Assembly (NCBI GenBank): GCA_013002595.1
Contig: JABDJG010000012.1
Coordinates: 1-17,985, forward strand
Length of the DNA stretch: 17,985 nt
Reading direction: 5' to 3'
From: Hyphomicrobiales bacterium
Lineage (GTDB): Bacteria; Pseudomonadota; Alphaproteobacteria; Rhizobiales; Aestuariivirgaceae
Position numbers and translations under genes: made by a program. Shown here piece by piece: positions 10,073-16,721 of this stretch (positions are counted from its first letter, which is position 1; each line of letters begins with the position of its first letter). The notes beneath the pieces are model-generated. The model had not been told where the DNA came from. It made no database searches and saw nothing but the letters and a program-made list of their open reading frames with translations.

Positions 10073-11479
10073 ATGGCTGACACATTTGATCTGACCGTCA
10101 TCGGGACCGGTCCCGGCGGCTATGTCTGCGCGATACGGGCGGCCCAGCTTGGCATGAAGGTGGCGGTGGTCGAAAAGCGTGCTGCGCACGGCGGCACCTG
10201 TCTCAACGTCGGGTGCATTCCATCGAAAGCGCTGTTGCATGCATCTGAGCTTTTTGCCGAGGCCGGTCATGCCTTCGGCAAGATGGGCATCAAGGTGTCC
10301 AAGCCCAAGCTCGACCACAAGCAGCTGATGGCGTTCAAGGATGAGGCGATCGACGGCAACACCAAGGGCATCGAGTTCCTGTTCAAGAAGAACAAGGTGA
10401 CGGCGTTTCACGGCACCGGAAAGATCCTCGGCGCCGGCAAGGTGGAAGTGACGCCTGAAAAAGGCGATGCACAGGTCATAGAGACCAGGAACATCGTGAT
10501 CGCGACCGGCTCTGACGTTGCCCAGCTGCCGGGTATCGAGATCGATGAAAAACAGGTGGTCTCATCGACCGGCGCGCTGGAGCTGGCCAAGGTGCCCGGG
10601 CATCTGGTGGTGGTCGGCGCCGGCGTCATCGGGCTCGAGCTCGGTTCGGTTTGGGCCCGGCTTGGCGCCAAGGTGACGTGCGTTGAGTTTCTCGACCGTA
10701 TTCTGCCGGGCATGGATGCCGACGTTGCCAAGAATTTCCAGCGGATGCTGAAACGGCAGGGCTTTGACTTCAAGCTGTCGACCAAGGTGACCGGTGTAGC
10801 GACCTCCAAGAAGGGTGTTGCGGTGACGGTCGAGCCGGCCAAGGGCGGCGATGTGGTAACCATTGACGCCGACGCAGTGCTGGTGGCGATCGGCCGTATA
10901 CCGTATACCAAAGAACTTGGACTGGACGATGCCGGTGTTGCGGTGAGCGACCGCGGCGTCGTTGAGATCGATGACCACTTCAAGACCAGTGTCGATGGCA
11001 TTTATGCCATTGGCGATTGTGTGCGCGGCGCCATGCTGGCGCACAAGGCTGAAGATGAGGGTATTGCCGTCGCCGAGATCCTCGCCGGCCAATCCGGACA
11101 TGTGAACTATGACGTGATCCCCGGCGTGGTCTATACGGCGCCGGAAGTTGCCGCCGTCGGCAAGACGGAAGAAGAACTGAAAGAGGCCGGTATCGAATAC
11201 ACCGCCGGCAAGTTCCCGTTCATGGCCAATGGCCGGGCCAAGGCCAACCAGATCACGGACGGGTTCGTGAAAGTCCTGGCCGATGCGAAGACCGACCGGG
11301 TCCTGGGCGTCCACATCATCGGCCACATGGCCGGCGAGCTGATCCACGAAGCCGCTGTGCTGATGGAGTTCGGCGGTTCTGCCGAGGATCTGGCGCGGAC
11401 CTGTCATGCCCATCCGACCTTCTCGGAGGCGGTCAAGGAAGCGGCGATGGCGGTGGCCGGCCGCGCGGTGCATATGTAG
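10073..11479 (+). CDS. lpd: Dihydrolipoyl dehydrogenase (E3)
   Basis: The 468-residue flavoprotein reoxidises dihydrolipoyl groups on SucB with NAD+. The FAD-binding motif is GTGPGGYVCAIRAAQLG (11-27). The redox-active disulfide is C43/C48 in GGTCLNVGCIPSKALLH. The NAD-binding motif is VVVGAGVIGLELGSVWARLG. The second FAD motif SVDGIYAIGDCV is also present. The C-terminal dimerisation domain ends with catalytic H447 and E452 in HAHPTFSEAV. AAGGGGG before the ATG is a strong ribosome site, 18 bp after sucB, so it belongs to the same transcript. It may also serve other 2-oxoacid dehydrogenases or the glycine cleavage system if no other copy exists. It is the last gene of the cluster and converges on the next gene. 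Confidence 0.97.
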   Translation: MADTFDLTVIGTGPGGYVCAIRAAQLGMKVAVVEKRAAHGGTCLNVGCIPSKALLHASELFAEAGHAFGKMGIKVSKPKLDHKQLMAFKDEAIDGNTKGIEFLFKKNKVTAFHGTGKILGAGKVEVTPEKGDAQVIETRNIVIATGSDVAQLPGIEIDEKQVVSSTGALELAKVPGHLVVVGAGVIGLELGSVWARLGAKVTCVEFLDRILPGMDADVAKNFQRMLKRQGFDFKLSTKVTGVATSKKGVAVTVEPAKGGDVVTIDADAVLVAIGRIPYTKELGLDDAGVAVSDRGVVEIDDHFKTSVDGIYAIGDCVRGAMLAHKAEDEGIAVAEILAGQSGHVNYDVIPGVVYTAPEVAAVGKTEEELKEAGIEYTAGKFPFMANGRAKANQITDGFVKVLADAKTDRVLGVHIIGHMAGELIHEAAVLMEFGGSAEDLARTCHAHPTFSEAVKEAAMAVAGRAVHM

Positions 11480-11493
11480 CGGCTGCACATTCG

Positions 11494-11579
11494 GTCACCC
11501 CGATGAAAATGGGGGTCCGGGGGCGTCACACAGAAGTATTTCGGGGTCGCACTGGATTACCGGCTTTCGCGGGAATGAC
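11494..11579. repeat. REP-like inverted pair between convergent genes, possible bidirectional terminator
   Basis: Two diverged copies of the common GTCATTCCCGCGAAAGCGGGAAT-type intergenic repeat face each other at 11494-11518 and 11552-11579. The first folds alone as CCCCGAT-GAAA-ATGGGGG with one mismatch. The second contains CCGGCTTTCGCGGG. They fill the 118-bp gap between lpd and the convergent oxidoreductase gene, a typical place for such elements. No clear T tract follows either hairpin, so a terminator role is only likely by position. Confidence 0.5.
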
Positions 11580-11597
11580 GGTACGGGCTTGAGCCTC

Positions 11598-12926
11598 TCA
11601 AACCCCGGCCATCGGGATCATCCTGGTTCCGTCAACCATGCGTGAATAGCGAAACGGCTCGGGGTCGACGCACGGGGTCGCGCCGGTGACGATCTCGGCC
11701 ATGAGTTTGCCGGCGCCGGGGCCGATGCCGAAGCCGTGGCCGGAAAAGCCGGTGGCAAGGTGGAAGCCGGGGATGTGGTCGACGGCAGAGATGACCGGAA
11801 CGGCGTCCGGGGTTGCATCGATGCAGCCGCCCCAGCGCTCGGTGATCTCGATACCGTCAAAGACCGGGTAGTGGGCCTTTAAGGACGCGAGGGCTTCATC
11901 GAGGATGGCCGGGATCGGTTCCGGGTCGAGGGTGCGGACCATCTCGAACGGCGAGGTCTGGTCCAGCGACCAGCGGTTTGCCAGTCTTGCCTCATCGAAG
12001 AAGCGTGATCCCAGACGCAGTTTCAGGCCGTTCCAGTCCATCCTGAGCGCGGGCAGAAAATCGAAGAACTGCGGGAATGAGGCCGGCACGATGTCGGCAA
12101 CGCTCAAATGGCGGTGGGTCACGGTATAACCGCCGTCGGCGCGTTTTCGGACAGCGAACCTGCCGCCGGAGAACGAGGTCTCAAGGCCGGTTTCGATCGG
12201 CGCGGTGCGCTGAACCGAACCGATCACCGACAACTGCTTGAGCTTGACGTTGGCGTTGCCGCAAAACCGCCGCGACCAGGCGCCGCCGGCCAGAACGATG
12301 TTGTCGCAGGCGATTGGACCTTTTTCGGTGACGACGCCGGCGATCTTGCCGGCACTGGTCTCAAAGCCGCGCACTGCGCAATTGGTAAAGACCTTGCCGC
12401 CGGCGGCACGGATGGCGCGGGCAATGGCCGGGGCTGCCATTTGCGGCTCGGCGCGCCCGTCATTGGGCGTATAAAGCGCGCCTTTCCATCTGGTTGTCGA
12501 GCCGGGCAGCAGCTCGGCAACCTTGTCGCCGTCAATTATGTGCGATGACAGCTGATAGGGCCGGGCGCACTCGTCGAGCCATTGCTCTCTTGCGGCCATT
12601 TCCTCTTCGGTTTCAGACACATAAGCGATGCCGCATTCGGTGTAACCGGTGCTTGCGCCGATGCGCTTGTCCATGCCGCGCCACAGCTTCATGGCCTCCA
12701 GGATCAGCGGTATCTCGCGGATGTCGCGGCCCATCTGCCGGCACCAGCCCCAGTTGCGGCTGGATTGTTCACCGGCGATTTCGCCCTTCTCGCACAGCAC
12801 CACATCGATGCCGCGCTCGGCCAGTTCAAGCGCCGTCGAGGTGCCGATGATCCCGCCGCCAATGACGACGACGCCGGTTTTCCTGGGTAAGGCGTCATCG
12901 CTGTGGACGGGATCAGGTTGCGGCAT
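11598..12926 (-). CDS. FAD-dependent oxidoreductase, D-amino-acid oxidase (DAO/DadA-like) family
   Basis: The 442-residue protein has an N-terminal FAD-binding Rossmann motif VVVIGGGIIGTSTALELAERG (GGGIIG at 23-28) with the ribose-binding acidic residue in VVLCEKG. EQSSRNWGWCRQMGRD (53-68) is a hallmark of one DadA-like subgroup. The C-terminal FAD/substrate cap motif TGFSGHGFGIGPGAGKLMAE is the family's second flavin contact. Such enzymes oxidise secondary or tertiary amines or amino acids such as D-amino acids, sarcosine and opines. The substrate cannot be read from the sequence. No signal peptide is visible. The ribosome site before the ATG is weak. It is convergent with lpd and lies downstream of asd, separated by a very strong hairpin, so it is probably transcribed independently. 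Confidence 0.85.
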   Translation of the reverse strand: MPQPDPVHSDDALPRKTGVVVIGGGIIGTSTALELAERGIDVVLCEKGEIAGEQSSRNWGWCRQMGRDIREIPLILEAMKLWRGMDKRIGASTGYTECGIAYVSETEEEMAAREQWLDECARPYQLSSHIIDGDKVAELLPGSTTRWKGALYTPNDGRAEPQMAAPAIARAIRAAGGKVFTNCAVRGFETSAGKIAGVVTEKGPIACDNIVLAGGAWSRRFCGNANVKLKQLSVIGSVQRTAPIETGLETSFSGGRFAVRKRADGGYTVTHRHLSVADIVPASFPQFFDFLPALRMDWNGLKLRLGSRFFDEARLANRWSLDQTSPFEMVRTLDPEPIPAILDEALASLKAHYPVFDGIEITERWGGCIDATPDAVPVISAVDHIPGFHLATGFSGHGFGIGPGAGKLMAEIVTGATPCVDPEPFRYSRMVDGTRMIPMAGV

Positions 12927-12955
12927 GAAAGGGTATCTTTCTTGAAATCGGCACA

Positions 12956-13021
12956 GGCCTGCTCCCCTGCCCAGCCACCCCTAGGGTATCCCTATCGGGT
13001 GGCTGGGCAGGGGAGCAGGCC
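12956..13021. repeat. Perfect 25-bp inverted repeat (strong hairpin) between asd and the oxidoreductase gene
   Basis: The arms at 12956-12980 and 12997-13021 are exact reverse complements over 25 bp and very GC-rich. The 16-base middle itself contains TAGGG-TAT-CCCTA (12982-12994), so almost the whole 66 bases can form one stem. It starts 18 bp after the asd stop in the direction of asd transcription. It probably ends asd transcripts, although no T tract follows on either strand. It could alternatively be a small palindromic mobile element. Confidence 0.7.
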
Positions 13022-13039
13022 GGCGCCGACTTGTTGATA

Positions 13040-14080
13040 TCAGGCTGCTTTCTTTTGCATCAGACCGCGGTTGACCAGGGTCTCTGCGATCTGCACCGTA
13101 TTCAGCGCAGCGCCCTTGCGCAAGTTGTCCGAGACGCACCAGAACGCCAGGCCATTGTCGACGGTGATGTCTTCGCGGATACGCGATACGAAGGTGGCGA
13201 AATCACCGACACATTCGATCGGCGTCACATAGCCGCCGTCTTCGCGTTTGTCGACGACCAGCAGGCCGGGCGCCTCGCGCATGACCTCACGGGCGGCATC
13301 GGCGGTGATCTCTTCTTCGCATTCGATGTTGATTGCCTCGGAATGACCGACGAAGACCGGAACCCTGACACACGTTGCGGTCAGCTTGATCTTCGGGTCG
13401 AGGATCTTCTTGGTTTCGGCCATCATCTTCCATTCTTCCTTGGTGTAGCCGTCTTCCATGAAGACATCGATGTGCGGGATCACGTTGAAGGCGATCTGCT
13501 TGGTGAATTTCTTGGGCTCGGGCGCATCGGTGACGAAGATGCCCTTGGTCTGGTTCCACAGTTCATCAAGACCTTCCTTGCCAGCGCCGGACACCGACTG
13601 GTAGGTCGACACCACCACGCGCTTGATCTTGAAGGCATCGTGCAGGGGCTTCAATGCAACCACCATCTGGGCGGTTGAGCAATTCGGGTTGGCGATGATG
13701 TTGCGCCGATCGTTGCGGGCCATGTAGTCCGCAAGCGTATCGGCGTTCACTTCGGGCACGATCAGCGGCACTTCGGCGTCGTAGCGCCAGCATGACGAGT
13801 TGTCGATGACGATCGCCCCCATGGCGCCGATCTTGGGCGCCCAGGTCTTGGCAACGGTGGAGCCGGCCGACATCAGGCAGAAATCCATGCCGGAGAAATC
13901 GAACTGTTCAAGGTCGTGGCATTTCAGCGTTGAATCGCCGTAGGACACTTCCCTGCCCAGCGACTTGCGCGACGCGACGGCGAACACCTCATCGGCCGGA
14001 AACTCGCGCTCGGCGAGGATGTTCATCATTTCATGGCCGACATTGCCGGTCGCGCCGACGACTGCGATTTTGTACCCCAT
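13040..14080 (-). CDS. asd: Aspartate-semialdehyde dehydrogenase
   Basis: The 346-residue enzyme reduces aspartyl phosphate to aspartate semialdehyde with NADPH. It supplies lysine, diaminopimelate, methionine and threonine synthesis. The N-terminal NADP-binding motif is VVGATGNVGHEMM (from residue 7), with SRKSLGREV contacting the phosphate. SAGSTVAKTW follows. The catalytic cysteine is C134 in NPNCSTAQMV. STYQSVSGAGKEG and the active-site histidine in FVGHSEAINIE complete the pattern. The frame stays open to an ATG at 14134. The ATG at 14080 is chosen because the family starts MGYKIAVVGATG and GGAG lies about ten bases upstream. A TATAAC-like -10 element sits at 14116-14111 on the minus strand with no convincing -35. 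Its stop is followed by the 66-base hairpin. Confidence 0.96.
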   Translation of the reverse strand: MGYKIAVVGATGNVGHEMMNILAEREFPADEVFAVASRKSLGREVSYGDSTLKCHDLEQFDFSGMDFCLMSAGSTVAKTWAPKIGAMGAIVIDNSSCWRYDAEVPLIVPEVNADTLADYMARNDRRNIIANPNCSTAQMVVALKPLHDAFKIKRVVVSTYQSVSGAGKEGLDELWNQTKGIFVTDAPEPKKFTKQIAFNVIPHIDVFMEDGYTKEEWKMMAETKKILDPKIKLTATCVRVPVFVGHSEAINIECEEEITADAAREVMREAPGLLVVDKREDGGYVTPIECVGDFATFVSRIREDITVDNGLAFWCVSDNLRKGAALNTVQIAETLVNRGLMQKKAA

Positions 14081-14190
14081 GGCACATATGCTCCTTCGTT
14101 TGCCCGGTATGTTATAAACGCACTCTCCAGCCACCGGACATCATGCTGTCTTGCCTCCGTCCCGGACGGGAGAGGCGGCCGGGCGGATGG

Positions 14191-14313
14191 TCAGGTGGTT
14201 TTGCGTTTCGTTGTCGTAGAGATCGGCGTCGCCAGGCTGGAGCTGGACAGCGCGGAGACGGCCCTGGTGTGCACAGCCGCTGCCGCGAATTTTATGTCCG
14301 GTCCGTATTGCAT
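14191..14313 (-). CDS. Possible 40-residue small protein, unrecognised
   Basis: A short frame begins MQYGPDIKFAAAAVH and ends SISTTTKRKTT-like (residues 31-40 ISTTTKRKTT). It has an AGGG ribosome-site candidate five bases before the ATG, a Ser/Thr/Ala-rich middle and a basic tail. It lies in the otherwise gene-free stretch upstream of asd. Another frame on the same strand (ending at 14141) has higher GC at third positions across the same bases, so which frame is used, if any, is unclear. I recognise no family. The rest of 14135-14395 shows no RNA gene or repeat that I can support. Confidence 0.15.
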   Translation of the reverse strand: MQYGPDIKFAAAAVHTRAVSALSSSSLATPISTTTKRKTT

Positions 14314-14395
14314 GAGGCCCTAAGCACTGGATTACCCAGCGGGCTTCTAACATGCCCTGCAAATGAGTCAATGTGTTTGGGCAAGCGGCTTTGAG

Positions 14396-14435
14396 GATAA
14401 ACAACCAACCCCCGCCGCAGGGCGATGCGGCGGGG
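14396..14435 (-). terminator. Rho-independent-like terminator downstream of the EF-hand gene
   Basis: CCCCGCCGCA (14410-14419) and TGCGGCGGGG (14426-14435) form a perfect 10-bp stem with a six-base loop. On the minus strand it is followed by a T-rich run (GGTTGGTTGTTTATCC). It lies about 155 bp after the EF-hand stop, beyond three other hairpins, and would end a long structured 3' region. Confidence 0.5.
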
Positions 14436-14444
14436 ACTTTATAG

Positions 14445-14494
14445 AGCGGAAGATTCACGTGCCAGGCCGAGGCGGCCCGGCACGATCTTGCGCT
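14445..14494. repeat. Palindromic repeat, copy 1 of 2
   Basis: This 50-bp unit matches the copy at 14502-14551 at 44 of 50 positions. It is itself an imperfect dyad. AGCG-g-AAGAT at the left pairs with ATCTT-g-CGCT at the right, and GTGCC-a-GGCC pairs internally with GGCC-c-GGCAC. The form is that of a REP-like element. No transposase is nearby. Confidence 0.65.
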
Positions 14495-14501
14495 GCTATT
14501 A

Positions 14502-14551
14502 AGCGGAAGATCCACGCGCCAGGCTCAAGTGGCCCGGCACGATCTTGCGCT
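14502..14551. repeat. Palindromic repeat, copy 2 of 2
   Basis: This is the second tandem copy, 57 bp downstream of the first in phase. The outer arms AGCGGAAGATC and GATCTTGCGCT are reverse complements except for one base. The inner stem is weaker than in copy 1 because CGCGCC no longer pairs fully with GGCACG. Both outer ends are exactly conserved between copies. Confidence 0.65.
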
Positions 14552-14556
14552 TGGTA

Positions 14557-14581
14557 CGGTCGCATGTGTTGTGTGCGACCG
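14557..14581. repeat. Hairpin just downstream of the EF-hand gene
   Basis: CGGTCGCA (14557-14564) and TGCGACCG (14574-14581) form a perfect 8-bp stem with a nine-base loop, starting 8 bp past the EF-hand stop. No T tract follows, so it is more likely a 3'-end stabilising structure than a terminator by itself. Confidence 0.4.
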
Positions 14582-14589
14582 GACGAGGG

Positions 14590-14823
14590 TTAGCCGGTGA
14601 CAGCCTCGAACTCGGCTTGCGACAGGGTTCCATCGCCGTTGCCATCGGCTGCCTTGAACTGCTCAGCGGTCATGTCAGGCATGAGAGCCAGGACTTCCTG
14701 ATAGGTCAGGGCGCCATCGGTGTCGGTGTCTGCCTTGACGAAATCGCCTTCAGCCGCGATTGCAGCGGTCGACAGAAAAGCAGTGGCACATGCGATAGCA
14801 AGGGGTTTCTTGAGATTGATCAT
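14590..14823 (-). CDS. Small exported EF-hand calcium-binding protein
   Basis: The 77-residue protein begins with a Sec-type signal peptide: MINLKKP, a hydrophobic core AIACATAFLSTAAIAA, and probable cleavage after residue 24. The mature part, about 53 residues, is little more than two canonical EF-hand loops. These are DTDTDGALTYQE (32-43) and DGNGDGTLSQAE (60-71), each with acidic or Asn ligands at positions 1, 3 and 5, Gly at 6 and Glu at 12. It should bind two Ca2+ ions in the periplasm or outside the cell. The role is unknown; calcium buffering or sensing is inference. The start at 14823 is set by GGAGG five bases upstream; an in-frame ATG at 14835 would put that site inside the gene. 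It stands alone, with a structured region downstream. Confidence 0.8.
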   Translation of the reverse strand: MINLKKPLAIACATAFLSTAAIAAEGDFVKADTDTDGALTYQEVLALMPDMTAEQFKAADGNGDGTLSQAEFEAVTG

Positions 14824-15149
14824 CTTGTCCTCCATGTCAGACTAAGAAATGAATTTTGCCCGGTCCGGGCCTAAAGACCGAGCAACACCACAACTTTGAA
14901 TGCCGATCGGTCCTAGGGGTCGGGGATTGCCGCCGAACCCATGAGAAAACTCTGGCAGCGGTTTGCGGTCGGCGATTGCGCTCGAAAGGGCTTTGTCGTG
15001 GAACTTTGACGGCTGTCAGGCGGCGGGTCAGACAATTTGATCACTTTTGGGTGCAATGCGCGAAGTGTGGTCGTAATATCTGCAACTGAAGGCCAAATTT
15101 GCCGGTGCCGGAGTGGTTGAAAAGCGTGTGTCAGTGGCCTAAGTATGAA
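14824..15149. other. Intergenic region between divergent EF-hand and TerC genes
   Basis: No gene is supported here. It holds GCCCGG-T-CCGGGC (14858-14870), a perfect inverted repeat about 35 bp upstream of the EF-hand start. A shorter palindrome, CCGATCGG, lies near 14900. I could not fix a promoter for either gene with confidence. No tRNA or known RNA element was recognised. Confidence 0.5.
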
Positions 15150-15169
15150 AAAGTAAGCGCTTACATTTC
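15150..15169. promoter_or_regulatory. LacI-family-like operator upstream of the TerC gene
   Basis: AAAAGTAAGCGCTTACATTT contains the perfect 12-bp palindrome GTAAGCGCTTAC (15154-15165). The symmetry continues for three more A/T pairs outside one mismatched pair. The central CG with AAGCGCTT arms is the classic form of LacI/GalR-family operators and resembles CRE sites. It ends 26 bp before the TerC start, a position suited to repression. No LacI-type regulator is in the window. Confidence 0.45.
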
Positions 15170-15195
15170 GGCGACACAGTAGGGGACTGACTGAC

Positions 15196-15939
15196 ATGTT
15201 CGAGTGGATGTTCACGATCGACGGCTGGATCGGGCTGGCGACTTTGACCTTGCTGGAGATCGTTCTGGGGATCGACAACCTCGTATTCCTGACCATTGCC
15301 GCCTCCAAACTGCCACGCGAACAGCGCGAAAAGGCGCAAAAAATTGGCCTGATAGGCGCGCTGGTGCTGCGCATACTCATGCTGTCGATGCTGGTCTGGC
15401 TGACCAAACTGGTGACGCCCATTACGACATTCGGCGATTTTACGCTGACCTGGCGCGATGTGATCTTGCTGCTCGGCGGATTGTTCCTGTTGTGGAAGGG
15501 CACCGCGGAAATCCACCAGGAGGTCGAAGGCGGCTCCGAAGGACCTCAAGAGGCGCGCGCGACGAGCTTTATGGGTGTGATCGGCGTCATCATGGTGCTC
15601 GACTTCATCTTCGCCCTTGATTCAATCGTTACCGCCGTGGGTCTGACCGACATTCTGCCGATCATGATCCTGGCCAATGTGTTTGCGATCATCATCATGA
15701 TCGTCTCAGCGCGCACGATCGGCGATTTCATCGACCGGCACCCGACCATCAAGATGCTGGCGCTGTCGTTTATCCTGCTGGTTGGCGTGGCGCTGGTTGC
15801 CGATGGCATGCACTTCCATATCCCGCGCGAGTATATCTACTTCGCGATTGCCTTCTCGCTCGGTGTAGAGGCGCTGAATATGCTGGTGCGCAACCGCAGG
15901 GTTGGTGCGGTTGCCGACAAGTCCGAAGGCGACGAGTGA
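15196..15939 (+). CDS. TerC-family integral membrane protein
   Basis: The 247-residue protein has about seven hydrophobic segments. It carries the two family signatures with acidic residues inside membrane helices: LLEIVLGIDNLVFL (E21, D27, N28) and VLDFIFALDSIVTAVG (D136, D142). A hydrophilic loop (about 101-124) separates the halves. TerC proteins of this YgdQ/YoaE-like kind have been linked to tellurium resistance and, in several bacteria, to manganese export at the membrane or during secretion. The substrate here is inferred only. AGGGGA lies about ten bases before the ATG. A palindrome resembling a LacI-type operator lies just upstream. It converges on the DUF599 gene. No tellurite-resistance partners (TerA/B/D/E) are nearby, so a ter-operon role is unlikely. 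Confidence 0.88.
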   Translation: MFEWMFTIDGWIGLATLTLLEIVLGIDNLVFLTIAASKLPREQREKAQKIGLIGALVLRILMLSMLVWLTKLVTPITTFGDFTLTWRDVILLLGGLFLLWKGTAEIHQEVEGGSEGPQEARATSFMGVIGVIMVLDFIFALDSIVTAVGLTDILPIMILANVFAIIIMIVSARTIGDFIDRHPTIKMLALSFILLVGVALVADGMHFHIPREYIYFAIAFSLGVEALNMLVRNRRVGAVADKSEGDE

Positions 15940-15950
15940 TTGAGTGCTGT

Positions 15951-15969
15951 AAAAAAGCGCTTTGCGCTT
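15951..15969 (-). terminator. Rho-independent terminator of the DUF599 gene
   Basis: AAGCGC (15955-15960), loop TTT, and GCGCTT (15964-15969) form a perfect stem. On the minus strand it is followed by a run of six T (15956-15951). The stem includes two bases of the DUF599 stop codon. It lies 12 bp beyond the TerC stop. The plus-strand side lacks a T tract, so termination is mainly for the minus strand. Confidence 0.75.
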
Positions 15970-16666
15970 AATCGCGATTCAGCGCATCGACATAGCCGTC
16001 GATCGTCCTGGCGGTGCGGGTCGATGTCTGGCGATAGAACAGCATGATCATGACGAGCGCCGTGGTTGCAATGCACGAGACCGGACTGATGAACAAAAAC
16101 AGCGCCGATACCGAATAATAGTAACCGCGAATGCCCGAATTAAAGCTGCGGACAGCTTCTGACAACACAGTCGCCGCAGCTGCGATCAACTCTGCCTGGT
16201 GAGGATGATTGTCTTCAGGCTCGGGCAACCCGCCGAGCAGGGAGACCGTGTAGACGAACTTGCGCAAGGCATAGGTGAACGAAAAGAAACTGATGGTCAA
16301 AAGCAGACCGACCACCATCACCTTCAGCGCAAACAGCTCAAGGCTCATCGGGGCGACAAACGGCAGGCCCGACACCAGTTTATGCACGTGGCCGGCATTT
16401 GCGAACAGGCCGACGATACCGGCCAGCACGATCAGCGTCGCTGATCCAAAGAACGCCACCGAGTTTATGATGTGGCCCAGCATGACGGCATCGAAGGTGC
16501 GGTTTTCGCGCCGCATCGACAGATCGATCCAGCGCCGCCGCACAATCGAGAGCTTGGTGTTCAAGGTGCCGCGGGCGAATTTGCCGAGCAATGGCGCGTA
16601 GGTCGCCCAGGCGGCAACCAGAAACGCGATTGCAGCGATGTGTAGGATATCGAGATCTTGAGGCAT
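15968..16666 (-). CDS. DUF599 family membrane protein
   Basis: The 232-residue protein has about four transmembrane segments: residues near 8-28, 68-88, 108-130 and 190-210. The family-typical stretch RRRWIDLSMRRENRTFDAVMLGHIINSVAFFGSAT follows the first segment; the family-typical FNSGIRGYYYSVSALFLFISP appears before the last. DUF599 proteins are widespread in proteobacteria and have no established function. No Shine-Dalgarno sequence is obvious before the ATG; instead a 9-bp-stem hairpin (16678-16706) lies in the leader. It follows the CoA-transferase gene on the same strand after 55 bp and may be cotranscribed with it, though the two have no obvious functional link. A strong terminator overlaps its stop codon. 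Confidence 0.8.
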   Translation of the reverse strand: MPQDLDILHIAAIAFLVAAWATYAPLLGKFARGTLNTKLSIVRRRWIDLSMRRENRTFDAVMLGHIINSVAFFGSATLIVLAGIVGLFANAGHVHKLVSGLPFVAPMSLELFALKVMVVGLLLTISFFSFTYALRKFVYTVSLLGGLPEPEDNHPHQAELIAAAATVLSEAVRSFNSGIRGYYYSVSALFLFISPVSCIATTALVMIMLFYRQTSTRTARTIDGYVDALNRD

Positions 16667-16677
16667 GCCGGTTTGTA

Positions 16678-16706
16678 GGAGGTTTGGGCAGCGGGCGCAA
16701 ACCTCC
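16678..16706. repeat. Hairpin between the CoA-transferase and DUF599 genes
   Basis: GGAGGTTTG (16678-16686) and CAAACCTCC (16698-16706) are exact reverse complements around an 11-base loop. The element lies 15 bp after the CoA-transferase stop and 11 bp before the DUF599 start. It could attenuate read-through or influence DUF599 translation. No T tract follows on the minus strand. Confidence 0.4.
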
Positions 16707-16721
16707 GTGTAAGGTGCTGAC

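Noticed and set aside
14141..14515. A 124-codon minus-strand frame upstream of asd
   Set aside because: Its first half runs through the tandem palindromic repeats, so it is unlikely to be a gene. The last 40 or so codons have high third-position GC, but I recognise no family and no start there.
14445..14551. CRISPR array
   Set aside because: Only two units, separated by just 7 bp, each internally palindromic over 50 bp; there is no spacer structure and no cas gene.
14135..14590. tRNA or known small RNA (SRP RNA, 6S, tmRNA) in the gene-poor stretch
   Set aside because: No T-loop GTTCGA-type motif, no SRP tetraloop or other recognisable conserved core was found.
15196..15939. Tellurite-resistance operon
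   Set aside because: Only a TerC-family gene is present; no TerA, TerB, TerD, TerE or TerZ neighbours exist, and this TerC subtype is common as a standalone gene.
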